A stretch of DNA of 64,000 nucleotides from Craspedostauros australis (GCA_026770025.1 JAMXDE010000015.1:1-64000); one strand, 5' to 3'. Positions 11,165 to 22,259 are shown, counted from the stretch's first letter. Program-made: numbers and translations. Notes: generated by a model from the letters alone, not told the origin.

Positions 11165-14100
11165 TCATTCGGGCTGTTCGTTGTTGACGTTGTAGCCGCG
11201 GCCTTGGAGGCGGATGGTGTGCATGAGTTCCAATGCCTTGTTCAACGAGGAGGTGATGCTGACCTGTTGAACCTGGTTGATGTGGTCAAACCCTCCGCGG
11301 AAAAGGATGTCGGCGAGAGCTTGGATGACCGGGGAAGTCCTGTTGTCGTTTTGGAGGGCGGCCCTGATTTGGGCGGTGGGGTCATGAGGCATCCGGAACA
11401 TGGATGGTTGCATCGTCGCCGGTCCATGGTTGCTGGACATGATGTACCCAGATCGAAGACGTCGGGGCGACGGGTATGCGATCGCTGGTCGGGGCTCCGT
11501 TCGGGCCCTCTTGTTAGCGTTGCTGGTCTCCGGAGTGTTGGGTGTCGATGGCAGGGGATGGTTCAAGACGGGGAAACTGCGGGTGTTGGCGTTCGCATCC
11601 TCATTGTGGTTCGCAGGTGCCGGGTACGCGGTTGCTATCGGCACGTCATCATCGGTTGGCCCCTCCGGTGGTGTAGGGACCTCTGGTTGCTCATCCTGGG
11701 TTGTGGGAGGCATCGGCTCTGCTGCATCGGGAGGATTCTCCGCGGCCGTGGTGGGAGCTCCTTTCGCGTTGATGGTCCCACTCGTGGTTTTCTTGGCGGA
11801 CCTGACCTGTTTGATCGTCTTGATTCTTGACATTCCCGAGGAAACGGTTGAATCCTCAGATTCATCGAAGAGCCCCTTTCTCTTGGGGCGGTTGTTTTGC
11901 TTGCTGCTGGCTCCAGAGGAGGGTCGTCGCGATGCTTGGTTCCGGTTGATTGAGTTGCCTTCTGGTCGGTAGATGGACCCAGAATCGTCACTGTCGCCGG
12001 GCTCTGGGACGGACGCACTGTCCACGGAATGGTCGGTTGGGATCACGGGCTTTGGTCGTACCTTGTCGGTGTACCCTTGTCCATCTCGCGTGGCTGTCAA
12101 GATTTTGGACGCCGGTGATGGTCGTGAGGATCGTCTGATGGGGGGTCTGGGATGGCTGATTACCGCTCCATTTGCGATCTCTGCTTCCACGTCAATCACG
12201 CCTTCTGAGCCCTGCGATTCTTGATCTCCATCGCGGTACGCCTCTGATTCAGATTCCTGATGGCTGGCTTCTTCTGCGGTCATCTTTTCATCGAAGTATC
12301 CGTCAGGGATCTCATCCAGGAACCTGCCTTCTGGTGTCTCTCCCACTTCGAGACTGGGGCGGGTGTCTTCGAGGGATGGTATTCCGTCGACCATGTCATC
12401 CTCATCGGTAGGGGGAAAAGGCTCGTTCGCGAGTGCTTTCTTCTCTCGTACAAGGTTGATGGCGAGGGTGTCGCTTTGTTTTCGGACCATTCGTGCCTTC
12501 CTTGCGTGTGCGAGGATGATTGGGATCCGGTTCTTCCTCACCTTGAAAAAGTGGCATATGGATGGCTTCCGCATGGTTGCGCGGAACTCGTCGGGTGGTT
12601 CGCCCCATGCGCCGTCCTGGGCGGGGTAGAAGCACTGGCCATCGGCTATGGCGATGCTGAGGACCTCGGTGGTTTGGAGGTTGTTATCCAGGTATTCAGA
12701 GAGGGTGAGGGGGTAGATGGATTGTTTCTCTACGTGGGAAATACGGCCGGCTGGTGTGTTATCGTTTCCCTTCGTGCAGAAGATTCGGACTCTGCGGCCA
12801 CTGTATCCGACGACGATTCCTTGGAAGGGTCCCTTCTTTCCTGCGGGATATAGCACCCTGGATCCGGGGACGGGGCATTGAATGCCGTCGTAGAACGGGG
12901 TGTACTTTGGGAATGTCATCTTGCGTGTCCTCGTCTGGAATGGGGAGAGGTTGTGTCTGGGGCCCTGGTTGTGGCGGCTCCGTTTTTGTGGTGAAAGCAT
13001 GTTCATGTCGCGGAATGCAATAGAGGGTGCGGTCGCGTTCCGTGCCAGGTCTTCTTGGAGGTCAGCAATCAACATGTCACACCTGTACGTTTCGTGCTCA
13101 GGTGTGACGAAAACCCGAGGTGCCAGGCCCGTGTGGAAGGAAGTTTCACAGTTACCTTCTGTGATGGCTGGCATGGTGGCTCCAGGTGGTGGTTTCCGGA
13201 ACTTGGTCGATGTGGCGACGTGTGATTGGTTCCTTGGCATGATGGGTCCTGTCTCCAGCATGTCTCTTGGGTAGTAGAGGACGTCGCTTCCACATGAGGG
13301 GTTGATGCTCGAGAATGTGCTGAATTCGTCGGTGAGGGCTGATGGTGGTGTGTCGCCACGCCGGATCAAGAATTTGTCGGTTGGCGCGCCAGCTGGCTCG
13401 TGGTTCTGATTCGTGGTACGGTTGTCGGTCATGTCGTATACGACACTGGAATTCCGCGTCTGTTGGCGGTTGGGCGAGGCCGGTGTGCTCTTGGTGCGCT
13501 TGATGGTTCTGGGTGATTTCCTTTGTGCCATTTCGAGGGGGTTCGGTTTTCGTTGGGTTCTGGTTAGCCGAAGGGTTTTTGATGTCGGGCTGTATTTCAT
13601 GGAGGTCTGTTGGTACCTTGCCATGTTCACGCTCATAGTGTGTTCTTCCTTCGGTGGTGATGGTTCTTGCGTCTCCGTGGCCATTATATCGGGATCATCG
13701 TCTGCTCTGGTCATCCTGCTCTTTGTTATGGCTTGTGATATGGTTTCGCTGTGGTATCCGGACTCATGGATTGAGTTCCGGAATATCGTTCTCGACGTGA
13801 TGTGGTGGAATGGTGTTTTGGAAAGGGGCTTGGTGAGTATGTCGGCGATGTTGTCGACTGACGCAATGTGGGCGAACACGATGATTCCAGCGGCGATGCA
13901 TTCCCGGATTTGGTGAAAGGCCAATGAGCAGTGTTTCTTCTTCAGCGTTGAGGATGGAACCGTAGTATTGAGTACCACCGCTTTGTTGTCTCCGAGCATG
14001 ATTGCGGGTCCGTCGATGGGGACTCCGAGGTCTCTCAGCATGTAGCGCAGACCTGTGACCGCCTCGGTAGCTATCCTGGCGGCTACCAATTCGGATCCGT

Positions 14101-17100
14101 AGGTGGATGTCTCCACTGTGTTCTGTCGCTTGCAGATGGTTTTGACGATGGTGTTGTTGATCAGTAGAACCACGCCCGTCATTGATTTCCGTGTGACCTG
14201 GTCATGGCCATGGTCGGCGTCCACGTAACACGTGATTTGAACCGGTTTCCCTTTTGGTGTTGGTACTGATACGGGGTTGACCTCTGATGCGGTGGGGTAG
14301 GATTCTCTCCAATGGCTTGAGAGGGTGGTGTCGATGTTCGTGTGGTCCACTGGGTTGGGGTCGCAGAGGATGGCTCCCCTTTCTCGACCTTTGAGGTATC
14401 CAATGATACGTTGGATGGTCAAGAGGTGTCCTTCCCTTGGTGCCATGGCGAACCGTGCCATCGTCGTCGTGGCGTATTGGATGTCCAGCCTCCCGAGGGT
14501 CACGACCCAATTGAGGCAACCCAGTATCGATCGGTAGGTCCTGGCGTCTTCAGCGCTTGTGAAGTCCGAGGTGTCGCTTTCTGGGTGGCAGGCCTCTACC
14601 ATGGGGGTGGATGCCTTCGGGATTGTCTTCCCTACTAGTTGCTCCACTCGTTTGATGACGTTTCCGATATACGTCTGGGCCAAGAGTCCGATGTTGACTC
14701 CCCTGTCCTTCCAGTTCTTGGGAAGGTCGACGATGTTCCCGCCAAGGTAGTATTCTGGGTCACCGCATTGCTTCATGGTGTACCGTTTCTTGAGGTCGTC
14801 GATGATTGGGATGGGGTCCTTACTGAAGACCAGTACGTCATCCACGTATGTGGTGATCATCTCGTAGTGGTCGTCGGCTTCTCGGGTGTAGATGTCATTG
14901 TCGGCCTTGGAGGGTAGGAATCCCATGGTTCGGAGGGTGTCCGCGAAGTGTTCGTGAAACCTCGCACTTGATGTCCTCAGGCCGTAGAGTCCCTTTTGGA
15001 TGATGAGGGGTTTGCCTTCGAGGTTACCAAATTCAGGGCCTGCTCGGATGTAGCATTTCTCGAGGGTGTCGGCGTATAGGAACGCGTTCCCTACGTCGCC
15101 GGCGTATGCTCTCAGTCCGTTGGCTGCTGCGATGGCGAAGGCGATTCGGATGGTGTCTGATGCTACCACCCCTGAGTATACGTCTTCGGTTGGTGGGGAT
15201 GTCTTGTTCCCGTTTGCCACCAGTCTTGCCTTTCGACGTAGGTCGAACTTCACGTCGTAGACGATGTGGTATGGGATCTTGGTGTACCCATCGAGTGCTT
15301 CGTTCGGTCTTGGTTGTCTGAAGGTCCCCAACCGTTTGATCTGGTCCAGTTCCTTGTTGATGGCTTTGCTCCAGAGTCCGTTTCCGTTGAGCCTGTCGAT
15401 AGCCATGGCGTGTTTCAGGCTGTTGGGTACCAGGGTGCCGAACTTGTACTTGTTTCCTGGGCGGTGGTTTGCCAGTTTGGTGGCTAGCATTGATCGCATG
15501 TGCTGGTTCCTTGCTCTGTGGAGTTCCACCCATTCGAACCCTTTCTGGTCCTGTAGGCGGTTCTGCTCGGTGTATTCGATGATGATGTCTGGCTGTTGGG
15601 CCCTTAGGTCTCCCATCCTGCACCATGATCGCATTCCGTTCATCCATAGGATCTCTAGGATTGCTTCGGTGGTCCCGTCCTCTCGTGTCTCGTGGTGGTG
15701 ACGAGTGATTCCCTTTGCCTTCCAGTTGAGGTTCCTTCCATCGAGGATGAAGTTGTCTCTTTCGGTGTACTGGTCACATTGGGCCAGGTATGCGAGTTGG
15801 TTGACTTCTGTTGCCGTGAGGTTGCAGGCAAAGGAGATGGATGTCGTGTCCCATGGGATGTTCGTGTTGCACCCTGGTGGGTTCTGCCTCGGGTTCCCTG
15901 GATGGTTTGTTAGGGTGGGTACCCTTTGCGGTGGCGCGGTGTTCACGCCTGTCGTGACTGGATCCGCTGCGATGGTCTGGATTATGGATCTGATCGTTCC
16001 ATGGACGATGTTCTTCCATGGGATGCCTTTCTTGGTACCTGTTGACAAAACAGATCGTTTGTTTTGCTTGGTCCTCTTATTCCCTCCCCTTTCTTCGGGG
16101 CCGTCATCCATGCGTTGGTATGATGGTGGTCCCGACGAACATGGAAGGTACGAAGATCCTGGGTCAGAGTCTCCCCTGTCTGGCGTATCGCGGTTCGTTC
16201 GCGGTTTGTTTTTCTCGGTGGCACGCGTCGTGGGCGTCTTCGCTGTCCGTTTGGTTAGCGTTTGGGATCGGGTGACGGGTCCTGTGTTCCGTGCCTCCCC
16301 TGAATCAGGGATCCCGGTGGGTCGCGTTGGTTTGTCGGTCTTGTTCTCCCATGCCCGCGGGTGTGTCGTCTTGGCAGTCGCTGCATACCCTCTTTTAGGT
16401 GGGATCTTGGTCTTCCATCCTTGTGGGGTACCGGACAGTTCCAGTGGGGTCCGTGTGCTGGGGTTGTCCGCCTCGGGGTCCATGTCTTGGTCGAAGGTGA
16501 CACGCCTGTTGTTGTTTATACCCTTCCTGAAGGGGCGGACCACGCTTCGTACCAGTACACGTCGGGATTCGTCATCCAGCACGTGGTAGGTGAGGAAATC
16601 CCCATGGGACTCTGCCACGCCGAGCCAGTATCCTGACTTCTCCTTCGAGTTCGGGAAGGTAGCGTTGGGGTCATGGTACAAGACCTTCTCGTAGAATTGG
16701 AAAGTCAAGAGCGCAGAGATGTCGACGGTCTCTCCGTGTCGTACGGTGTATGGGATTGCGTATCGTAGGGACGGGTCTGATGTGTGGTTGTGCACGTAGC
16801 ACATGTATCGGAAAGCGTGGAACCATGCTTTTGGTGGTGCCCCTGTCCGATCAATGAGTGTCGTGACACATCGCTTCATGTACAGGATGGCGTTGTGCTC
16901 GGCCGGGTTCTGTTGCTGATTGTGCGGTTCTGTCAGCCTTGATTTGATGTGGAGGTCCCTAAGAAGCTTGAGGACCTTCTCTCCGGTCTGTTCCTTCGCG
17001 TTGTCGCTGTGGAAGGCCCATGGTGCTCCCTCTGTCCTGATGAAATCCTGGAAGGCGACGAAAACTCCTTCTTTCTTCTTCAGGCCATATGCGTTGATCA

Positions 17101-18202
17101 TGTGGGAGGATGTCCCGTAGAAGATTTGTGCCATGGAGTATCCGTCTCCAAAAGACTTGACGTTGGAGAATATGGTGTCCGTCGCCACGATCTCCCGGAT
17201 TCGTTGTCGTCGCATCCACTCGAATCTGGACTTCTTGTGCCTTCGCATAGGGTAAGTGATCACTGCCCGCATGAGTTGTGTGGTTCTGGCAAGGGTCTGT
17301 TTGATCACGTGCGTGGGCAGGTACCCGAGGTACGGTCGGATCTTGTGAAGATCGATGGACTTCCATTTGGCTCGGAAAGGGAACCCTTGGTGGCTGTACT
17401 CGGTCATAGCTTCCGCAGGGTGTCGGTCCATGGTGTCCATGGGATTGTCCTTTCCCGGATCATCGATCCCGACGGGGTTCTCGCATTTGGTGTGCCCATG
17501 GTATTCAGGTGCGCTTCGTGGGTCTCCTCGGAGGGTGTCAGCGCGCGTTGCCTTGGTCACGCCGATTTCGTTGGGGATGCGAAATGTTTCCCGATTGCTC
17601 TGGAACGCCGGTTCGGATCCTACCGAGTGTAAGGATGAGACGACGCTGTCTGCCTCGTCATCCGGATCTGATACCTTTGTCGATGGAACGTTGGTTGACT
17701 CGGTGTATCCCTTTTGGTCCGTTCCTACCGCGTTAGCCTCGCGATCGATGCCCAGCTCCCTGTATAGGTGGTCGATGTCTCCCGCGGAGAGATTGTCCAC
17801 CATGTCGAAAAGGGTGCCTTGGATCGAGATGGCAGTGTCGGTAGCCGATTTCGCGAATGTTACCGTGTCAATTGCATGTGTCATTCCGATGAGCTCCTCG
17901 AGACTTAGAGTATCAAGGAATGCGTCCACCTTGGGGTACTCCTCGTGTACACGGTTGGGCTCTCCTGCGGCGTGCTCGACTGGGTGACGGGCGTTGGGTT
18001 CCATGGGTTCTCGTCCTTCCATGGGATCATCCGGGATACCGTCCTTGGTCTGGCGTGTCCCGGGTTCCATGGGATCCTTCGATGCGTTGTGGGCGCTTGA
18101 ATCCATCGCTCCAGCGTCATGCGGTGCATCAGGTTGGTCATTCCAGTCGACTACCTTGTCTCCTCCGATTGGGTCCCTGGTAAGGAAGCAACCCATGGGC
18201 AC
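11165..18202 (-). CDS. Copia B pol: integrase, RT, RNase H and a long C-terminal extension
   Basis: This is an open frame of about 2345 residues. The integrase core spans roughly residues 330-440 (ATDTIFSN, then HSDNAKEQ, then NPAEHNAI, fitting D, D, E with 35 residues before the Glu). RT spans about 950-1150, with GDVGNAFLYAD and TYVDDVLVFSKD near 1118. RNase H is about 1320-1455, from CYVDADHGHDQ to ADILTKPLSK. In most copia elements the protein ends here, but this frame runs on for some 885 residues with basic, Pro/Thr-rich and acidic stretches and one compact-looking block near 12500-12950 (GSRVLYPAGKKGPFQGIVVGYSGRR). I do not recognise that extension. The first codon in the frame is GTG and an ATG follows at 18196, so the natural start is uncertain. 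Confidence 0.85.
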   Translation of the reverse strand: MPMGCFLTRDPIGGDKVVDWNDQPDAPHDAGAMDSSAHNASKDPMEPGTRQTKDGIPDDPMEGREPMEPNARHPVEHAAGEPNRVHEEYPKVDAFLDTLSLEELIGMTHAIDTVTFAKSATDTAISIQGTLFDMVDNLSAGDIDHLYRELGIDREANAVGTDQKGYTESTNVPSTKVSDPDDEADSVVSSLHSVGSEPAFQSNRETFRIPNEIGVTKATRADTLRGDPRSAPEYHGHTKCENPVGIDDPGKDNPMDTMDRHPAEAMTEYSHQGFPFRAKWKSIDLHKIRPYLGYLPTHVIKQTLARTTQLMRAVITYPMRRHKKSRFEWMRRQRIREIVATDTIFSNVKSFGDGYSMAQIFYGTSSHMINAYGLKKKEGVFVAFQDFIRTEGAPWAFHSDNAKEQTGEKVLKLLRDLHIKSRLTEPHNQQQNPAEHNAILYMKRCVTTLIDRTGAPPKAWFHAFRYMCYVHNHTSDPSLRYAIPYTVRHGETVDISALLTFQFYEKVLYHDPNATFPNSKEKSGYWLGVAESHGDFLTYHVLDDESRRVLVRSVVRPFRKGINNNRRVTFDQDMDPEADNPSTRTPLELSGTPQGWKTKIPPKRGYAATAKTTHPRAWENKTDKPTRPTGIPDSGEARNTGPVTRSQTLTKRTAKTPTTRATEKNKPRTNRDTPDRGDSDPGSSYLPCSSGPPSYQRMDDGPEERGGNKRTKQNKRSVLSTGTKKGIPWKNIVHGTIRSIIQTIAADPVTTGVNTAPPQRVPTLTNHPGNPRQNPPGCNTNIPWDTTSISFACNLTATEVNQLAYLAQCDQYTERDNFILDGRNLNWKAKGITRHHHETREDGTTEAILEILWMNGMRSWCRMGDLRAQQPDIIIEYTEQNRLQDQKGFEWVELHRARNQHMRSMLATKLANHRPGNKYKFGTLVPNSLKHAMAIDRLNGNGLWSKAINKELDQIKRLGTFRQPRPNEALDGYTKIPYHIVYDVKFDLRRKARLVANGNKTSPPTEDVYSGVVASDTIRIAFAIAAANGLRAYAGDVGNAFLYADTLEKCYIRAGPEFGNLEGKPLIIQKGLYGLRTSSARFHEHFADTLRTMGFLPSKADNDIYTREADDHYEMITTYVDDVLVFSKDPIPIIDDLKKRYTMKQCGDPEYYLGGNIVDLPKNWKDRGVNIGLLAQTYIGNVIKRVEQLVGKTIPKASTPMVEACHPESDTSDFTSAEDARTYRSILGCLNWVVTLGRLDIQYATTTMARFAMAPREGHLLTIQRIIGYLKGRERGAILCDPNPVDHTNIDTTLSSHWRESYPTASEVNPVSVPTPKGKPVQITCYVDADHGHDQVTRKSMTGVVLLINNTIVKTICKRQNTVETSTYGSELVAARIATEAVTGLRYMLRDLGVPIDGPAIMLGDNKAVVLNTTVPSSTLKKKHCSLAFHQIRECIAAGIIVFAHIASVDNIADILTKPLSKTPFHHITSRTIFRNSIHESGYHSETISQAITKSRMTRADDDPDIMATETQEPSPPKEEHTMSVNMARYQQTSMKYSPTSKTLRLTRTQRKPNPLEMAQRKSPRTIKRTKSTPASPNRQQTRNSSVVYDMTDNRTTNQNHEPAGAPTDKFLIRRGDTPPSALTDEFSTFSSINPSCGSDVLYYPRDMLETGPIMPRNQSHVATSTKFRKPPPGATMPAITEGNCETSFHTGLAPRVFVTPEHETYRCDMLIADLQEDLARNATAPSIAFRDMNMLSPQKRSRHNQGPRHNLSPFQTRTRKMTFPKYTPFYDGIQCPVPGSRVLYPAGKKGPFQGIVVGYSGRRVRIFCTKGNDNTPAGRISHVEKQSIYPLTLSEYLDNNLQTTEVLSIAIADGQCFYPAQDGAWGEPPDEFRATMRKPSICHFFKVRKNRIPIILAHARKARMVRKQSDTLAINLVREKKALANEPFPPTDEDDMVDGIPSLEDTRPSLEVGETPEGRFLDEIPDGYFDEKMTAEEASHQESESEAYRDGDQESQGSEGVIDVEAEIANGAVISHPRPPIRRSSRPSPASKILTATRDGQGYTDKVRPKPVIPTDHSVDSASVPEPGDSDDSGSIYRPEGNSINRNQASRRPSSGASSKQNNRPKRKGLFDESEDSTVSSGMSRIKTIKQVRSAKKTTSGTINAKGAPTTAAENPPDAAEPMPPTTQDEQPEVPTPPEGPTDDDVPIATAYPAPANHNEDANANTRSFPVLNHPLPSTPNTPETSNANKRARTEPRPAIAYPSPRRLRSGYIMSSNHGPATMQPSMFRMPHDPTAQIRAALQNDNRTSPVIQALADILFRGGFDHINQVQQVSITSSLNKALELMHTIRLQGRGYNVNNEQPE

Positions 18203-18286
18203 GTTGCATATGTGTCCTCCTTGGTGATCTGAAGGGTTCCATCCTTGCTTTGGGGTGATGTCATAGGTGGGCAGATCCTCATCGTC

Positions 18287-21200
18287 CTACATGATGGGAA
18301 AGACGTCGAACGTCATCAGCGCGTCTCGCATCTCCAAGTTGATCGTCGTGTCTTCGTTAGGCATTAGGCATTGTCGGCCTGTGCCTGGTGTCGAAAACGA
18401 TGCCCGGTGTTCCGACGAAACCGTATCGAGGACGGCTCCACTGGCTCGAATTTGGTGGTCGGAGAGCAGCGTCACCCGACTGTCGACGTTCAGAGCGGCT
18501 TCGTAGATCCGGAGGATCACTTCGTTGCCTTCCCTGGTCCTGGCCTTGATACTTGCGTCTACCACCGCGAGGTTGTTCTTCCTCATCGTGCTGGCCACGG
18601 CACCGACGATGTTGTACGTCCGATGCGGGTAGATGTAGTCGATCTTCCATACCCGGTCCTTGTTCCCGATAACGCAGCATTGTGCGCCTCCGTCGCATAC
18701 CGCGTATGTTTGCGGAGAGAAGGTCGCCAGGTTGATCAGCTGTTCGGGTACTGATTGGCGTTGTTTGGATTCTGGTGGGTCGATGGGGCTTGTGGTGTCA
18801 GATGAATCACTCATCGTGATCATCTTCACGAGCCGGTCGTTGCCGTTCTCCTCGTGTCCTCCATAATCGACCAGGAACTTGGCAAGCTCCGAAGCGTCTA
18901 TCGAGGATAGATCCGATCCATTCTCGTCCTGGGAATCGGTTCCCTCGGTGGATCCTGTGGTGTACCTGGCCAGGTTCGCGTGGGTGACACCTCCATACTG
19001 CTTGTGTGGCTTGGTTTCCTCCCCTTTGTCTGGGGGCTTCACGCTGGCAGGTGGTTGGTTGTCATCCTGCTCCTTCTTGCCCTCGACGCGGGTGAATCCG
19101 GATCCGTTCCGGTCGTTGTTGCGGCGGGCCCAGCGGAGGGAGCTGCGGAGTTTCATGATCACTCGGCGGACCTTTTCGGGTAGTCCATCGAATACTTCTT
19201 GTGAGATGAAGGTGGGATCCTCCTGTAGTTTCTTCGAGATGGCATTGATGACCATCTCGGTGTTGGATTCACCTTGATCTTGGTTGGTTTCGGCGGTTGC
19301 CTTGAAGATCCTGCGTTTGCCGGACCTTGATCCCCGCTGGTTGTTGGCTACCGCATTGTCCCTGGCGGACTCGGAGATGAGGTACATGCAGGTGGCTCCC
19401 ATCGACTGCATGTCCGGGCTTCGCTCGATGCTCCGGACCATGGTGCGAACGTTGATGTCGTCGCAACCGATGAGGTGGTTAAGGAGCGTGCGGCGTTGTT
19501 GCGCGTCGGAGACTTGTTGATCCGGGTTGGTCGCCAGGAAATTCACGTTCGCGAATGTATCCTGGATTTCCTTCACGTAGGATCCCAGGTCCTGTCTGCT
19601 GGGATTGAAGTCGTGTACCCTCTTCATCAGAGAGTCGACCTCCATTCCTCGGATCCAGTCGTTATCGTAGGTATTGAGGAGTTCATTCCAGAATAGGATA
19701 CCGTCCTCGGTGAGGAGTCCTCTGGTGGCGAGTCCATGTGCTGGGCCGCCGGCGAAGACGGAGTATAGTCCCGCGAATAGGGTCCTGACGTCGCTCGCGA
19801 CCTGTTCTGGCGAGGTGGTTGTTGGCACTCCTGTCACTGGGTCAATGTGGTCCTTGATCGCGTGGATTCCTTGGGAATGGTATCGGTGCCGAAACTGGTC
19901 GTTGATCAGGTATGCCATGTCGTTTCCAAGGAGGTGGGCATGGATTTGGTGTTTCACCACTTGGAAGGATGCTGCATCGCTCGTGAATTTGACGGAGTCA
20001 GGGATGGGGCGTCGCTTCGTTAGTTTGGCCTGGGCGACTGGTGGTTCGCTGCGGGTGGATCCTCGATGGGGTGTATACCCGGGTTCGTGGTGCCCGTGTG
20101 GGGTGTTCGGGCCCATGTTGCGAGGGTCATGTCTTCCGAAACCTCCATTGGGATCGGTTGGGCGGTACCCATACGCGGGTGGTCGTGGTGGATACCCGGG
20201 GTGAGGGGGTCCAACAGGGGTGAAGGCTCCTTGCGGCATTGGAAAACCTCCGGCTCCATGGGGGAAATGGCCCATGGGGATAGGGATTCCAATGGGCGGG
20301 AATCCTCCTGGGTGGGTTCCGTGGTACATCGGAATCGGTGGGCCATGAGGGAGTTGGTTTCCCAGGTTAGGGGGATACCCATACGGATTACCGTTGTTGT
20401 GTCCATGGTTAATTGGCGGTCCATGGTTGTCACGGTGCAGGCGGTTTGTCCCATGGTTCGCGGGTGGGTTGCCGGCAGGGTTTCGGTTCACGGGTTCGTG
20501 CCCGTTGTCGTCTCGATAGTTACTCATGCCGTGTGAGGCTGGTGTATCCGCGGAACCGTGGTAGGAATGCGGGTTCCGATCGTGGGGTGGGCGGTTCCCG
20601 TCGTTCTCTGGGTAGTTCATCCGGGGTGCGTTGGTACCTCCTGGGCCTCCGGCGGTCGTTTCGGGGGCGAAGGTTACTACCTTGGCGCCGGTTGGGTTGC
20701 GGTTGTAGTCGCCGATCGTCGCGGGGTCTACGTTGGGGAAGAGTCGGTTCCGTCCTGTGGGGCCGCGGTTTTCGGGTACGTCTACGGTATCGTCGTTACC
20801 AGGGTGTTGGTCGTAGTCGGTGCCTGGTTCTGTACCTTCGTTGGGCGGGGTGGTACCGCGGGTGTCGATGATCACTGGTGACGTGTTTTGTGATCCTTGC
20901 TTGGCGATGCTGGAGAGTTGGGTTTCGTTCTGGAAGTTGGGTGGGGTACGGTGCGGTGTGTTCCCACCAAGCATGAGGGAGAGCCCAGATGGGGTTCCTC
21001 CTTGGTGGCTGTCGTTGTCGCGTCCGGTTCTATGGGTAGATGCTTCTGACCCAGATGAGATGCTGGTCGCGGATGCGTTGGAGAGTGCCTTCTTGTGTTC
21101 CCCGATGGCATTCAACCAAGCTTGGTTGTGGTGGCGTTTGCCGCATCGTTCGGAACGGTTGAAGTCTGCCATGGCTTTGGCGGTGGTGTCCGTGTCGGTG

Positions 21201-21793
21201 AACATCGCGTCAAGGGTGGATTCGAGAGTGGATTCCTCTTCAACTTCGATGGATCTGATCCATTCTCCGATGTGGTAGATGAGGAGTCCTGTCTCGTAGT
21301 TCCTTGCAACGTCGTCCGGGTGCTTGAGGTTGAACATGATTAATGCCGGGTTCATGTCGGTGGCTTCTTCATGGATGGTGATCAGCAGTTGGGAGATGGT
21401 CTTCTCTTCTGCGAGGGTCTTGGCTGGAAAGAGATCAAAGATCATGGCGGTTTCGATGCTGATCCGGAACTCTTGCTTGAGTTCCGTGAACGCGTTCCAG
21501 GTAGTCTTGTGGACGTGGCGCACGATTTCGGCTTCGTTGGTTCTTTCCTTTCGATTCCATGCATCCACGATGATGGGGTGTCGGAAGGTGACCTCGATGA
21601 AGTCGACTCCGATGTCCACGAAGGAGAGCGAAGACGGCCCAGTCGTGGGGTAGCCTGGCGTACCATCAAGGATGGCAGAGAGGCTTGGGTCCTTCGGGTC
21701 CGCGGGGACGGTCTCGAAGGCTAGGGTCCTGTCTCCTGGGCTCCTCTTGGGAGGTGGCCGGTTGGAGAGTTGGAGGCGGTTGGTGACGGTCAT
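18287..21793 (-). CDS. Copia B gag-protease ORF
   Basis: This open frame of about 1168 residues begins with ATG shortly inside the upstream LTR. The middle is very rich in Gly, Pro, His and Asn (around 20000-20700). A folded Gag-like region follows (RPIPDSVKFTSDAASFQVVKHQIHAHLLG, about 19300-20000). The C-terminal part contains an aspartic protease-like motif AVCDGGAQCCVIGNKDRV near 18660-18720. No CCHC zinc knuckle is visible, unlike the Gag of A and D. The pol frame starts a short distance beyond the end of this one. Confidence 0.8.
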   Translation of the reverse strand: MTVTNRLQLSNRPPPKRSPGDRTLAFETVPADPKDPSLSAILDGTPGYPTTGPSSLSFVDIGVDFIEVTFRHPIIVDAWNRKERTNEAEIVRHVHKTTWNAFTELKQEFRISIETAMIFDLFPAKTLAEEKTISQLLITIHEEATDMNPALIMFNLKHPDDVARNYETGLLIYHIGEWIRSIEVEEESTLESTLDAMFTDTDTTAKAMADFNRSERCGKRHHNQAWLNAIGEHKKALSNASATSISSGSEASTHRTGRDNDSHQGGTPSGLSLMLGGNTPHRTPPNFQNETQLSSIAKQGSQNTSPVIIDTRGTTPPNEGTEPGTDYDQHPGNDDTVDVPENRGPTGRNRLFPNVDPATIGDYNRNPTGAKVVTFAPETTAGGPGGTNAPRMNYPENDGNRPPHDRNPHSYHGSADTPASHGMSNYRDDNGHEPVNRNPAGNPPANHGTNRLHRDNHGPPINHGHNNGNPYGYPPNLGNQLPHGPPIPMYHGTHPGGFPPIGIPIPMGHFPHGAGGFPMPQGAFTPVGPPHPGYPPRPPAYGYRPTDPNGGFGRHDPRNMGPNTPHGHHEPGYTPHRGSTRSEPPVAQAKLTKRRPIPDSVKFTSDAASFQVVKHQIHAHLLGNDMAYLINDQFRHRYHSQGIHAIKDHIDPVTGVPTTTSPEQVASDVRTLFAGLYSVFAGGPAHGLATRGLLTEDGILFWNELLNTYDNDWIRGMEVDSLMKRVHDFNPSRQDLGSYVKEIQDTFANVNFLATNPDQQVSDAQQRRTLLNHLIGCDDINVRTMVRSIERSPDMQSMGATCMYLISESARDNAVANNQRGSRSGKRRIFKATAETNQDQGESNTEMVINAISKKLQEDPTFISQEVFDGLPEKVRRVIMKLRSSLRWARRNNDRNGSGFTRVEGKKEQDDNQPPASVKPPDKGEETKPHKQYGGVTHANLARYTTGSTEGTDSQDENGSDLSSIDASELAKFLVDYGGHEENGNDRLVKMITMSDSSDTTSPIDPPESKQRQSVPEQLINLATFSPQTYAVCDGGAQCCVIGNKDRVWKIDYIYPHRTYNIVGAVASTMRKNNLAVVDASIKARTREGNEVILRIYEAALNVDSRVTLLSDHQIRASGAVLDTVSSEHRASFSTPGTGRQCLMPNEDTTINLEMRDALMTFDVFPIM

Positions 21794-21838
21794 CTTGCAG
21801 AGGTCTAAGAGCTTGACAATCTTTTGCGACTGTTAATC

Positions 21839-22259
21839 TAATAGAGCCCAAACGTAATGGCTGTTGTCTTGTTGGCTGTTCTTTAGCTGTTGGCTGTAGA
21901 GGCTTGACTGGCAAGCGGGTCCGAACGAGAGTCTTCTGTTCCACAAGTAGTCAATTGAGAATACTGGTAGATGGTGAAGAAACGTGCGGATTATGAGATT
22001 AGTGCTATGGTTCTTCTCTTCGAGGGGAATCTCCTGTGGTGTCCTGTATGACAATGCGTGTGGGTTGTGTAGCCCAAGTACCGTGGGTCAAGATCCGTCG
22101 TCTGGGTTCTGTGAGAGACAATGGGCGATGATGCTCGTTGTTGTGGCTTTGGTTCCGTGCGTCGGCGTTTTGGCGATGGTGGGTGTCAGAAACTTGGTTA
22201 TCGGAACCCCATTGGTCCCCTGACACGAATTCCGAAGATCCGCTTCAAGGTTCTGGATC
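21839..22259 (-). repeat. Upstream LTR of copia B, first part
   Basis: It matches 10535-10955 with one difference by eye. It stops at TGGATC, where copia C is inserted, and resumes at 29080 on the other side of C. Confidence 0.88.

Noticed and set aside
11165-13800. Possible envelope-like domain after RNase H in copia B
   Set aside because: No signal peptide, no clear transmembrane run and no Cys pattern of a surface protein; left as unknown extension.
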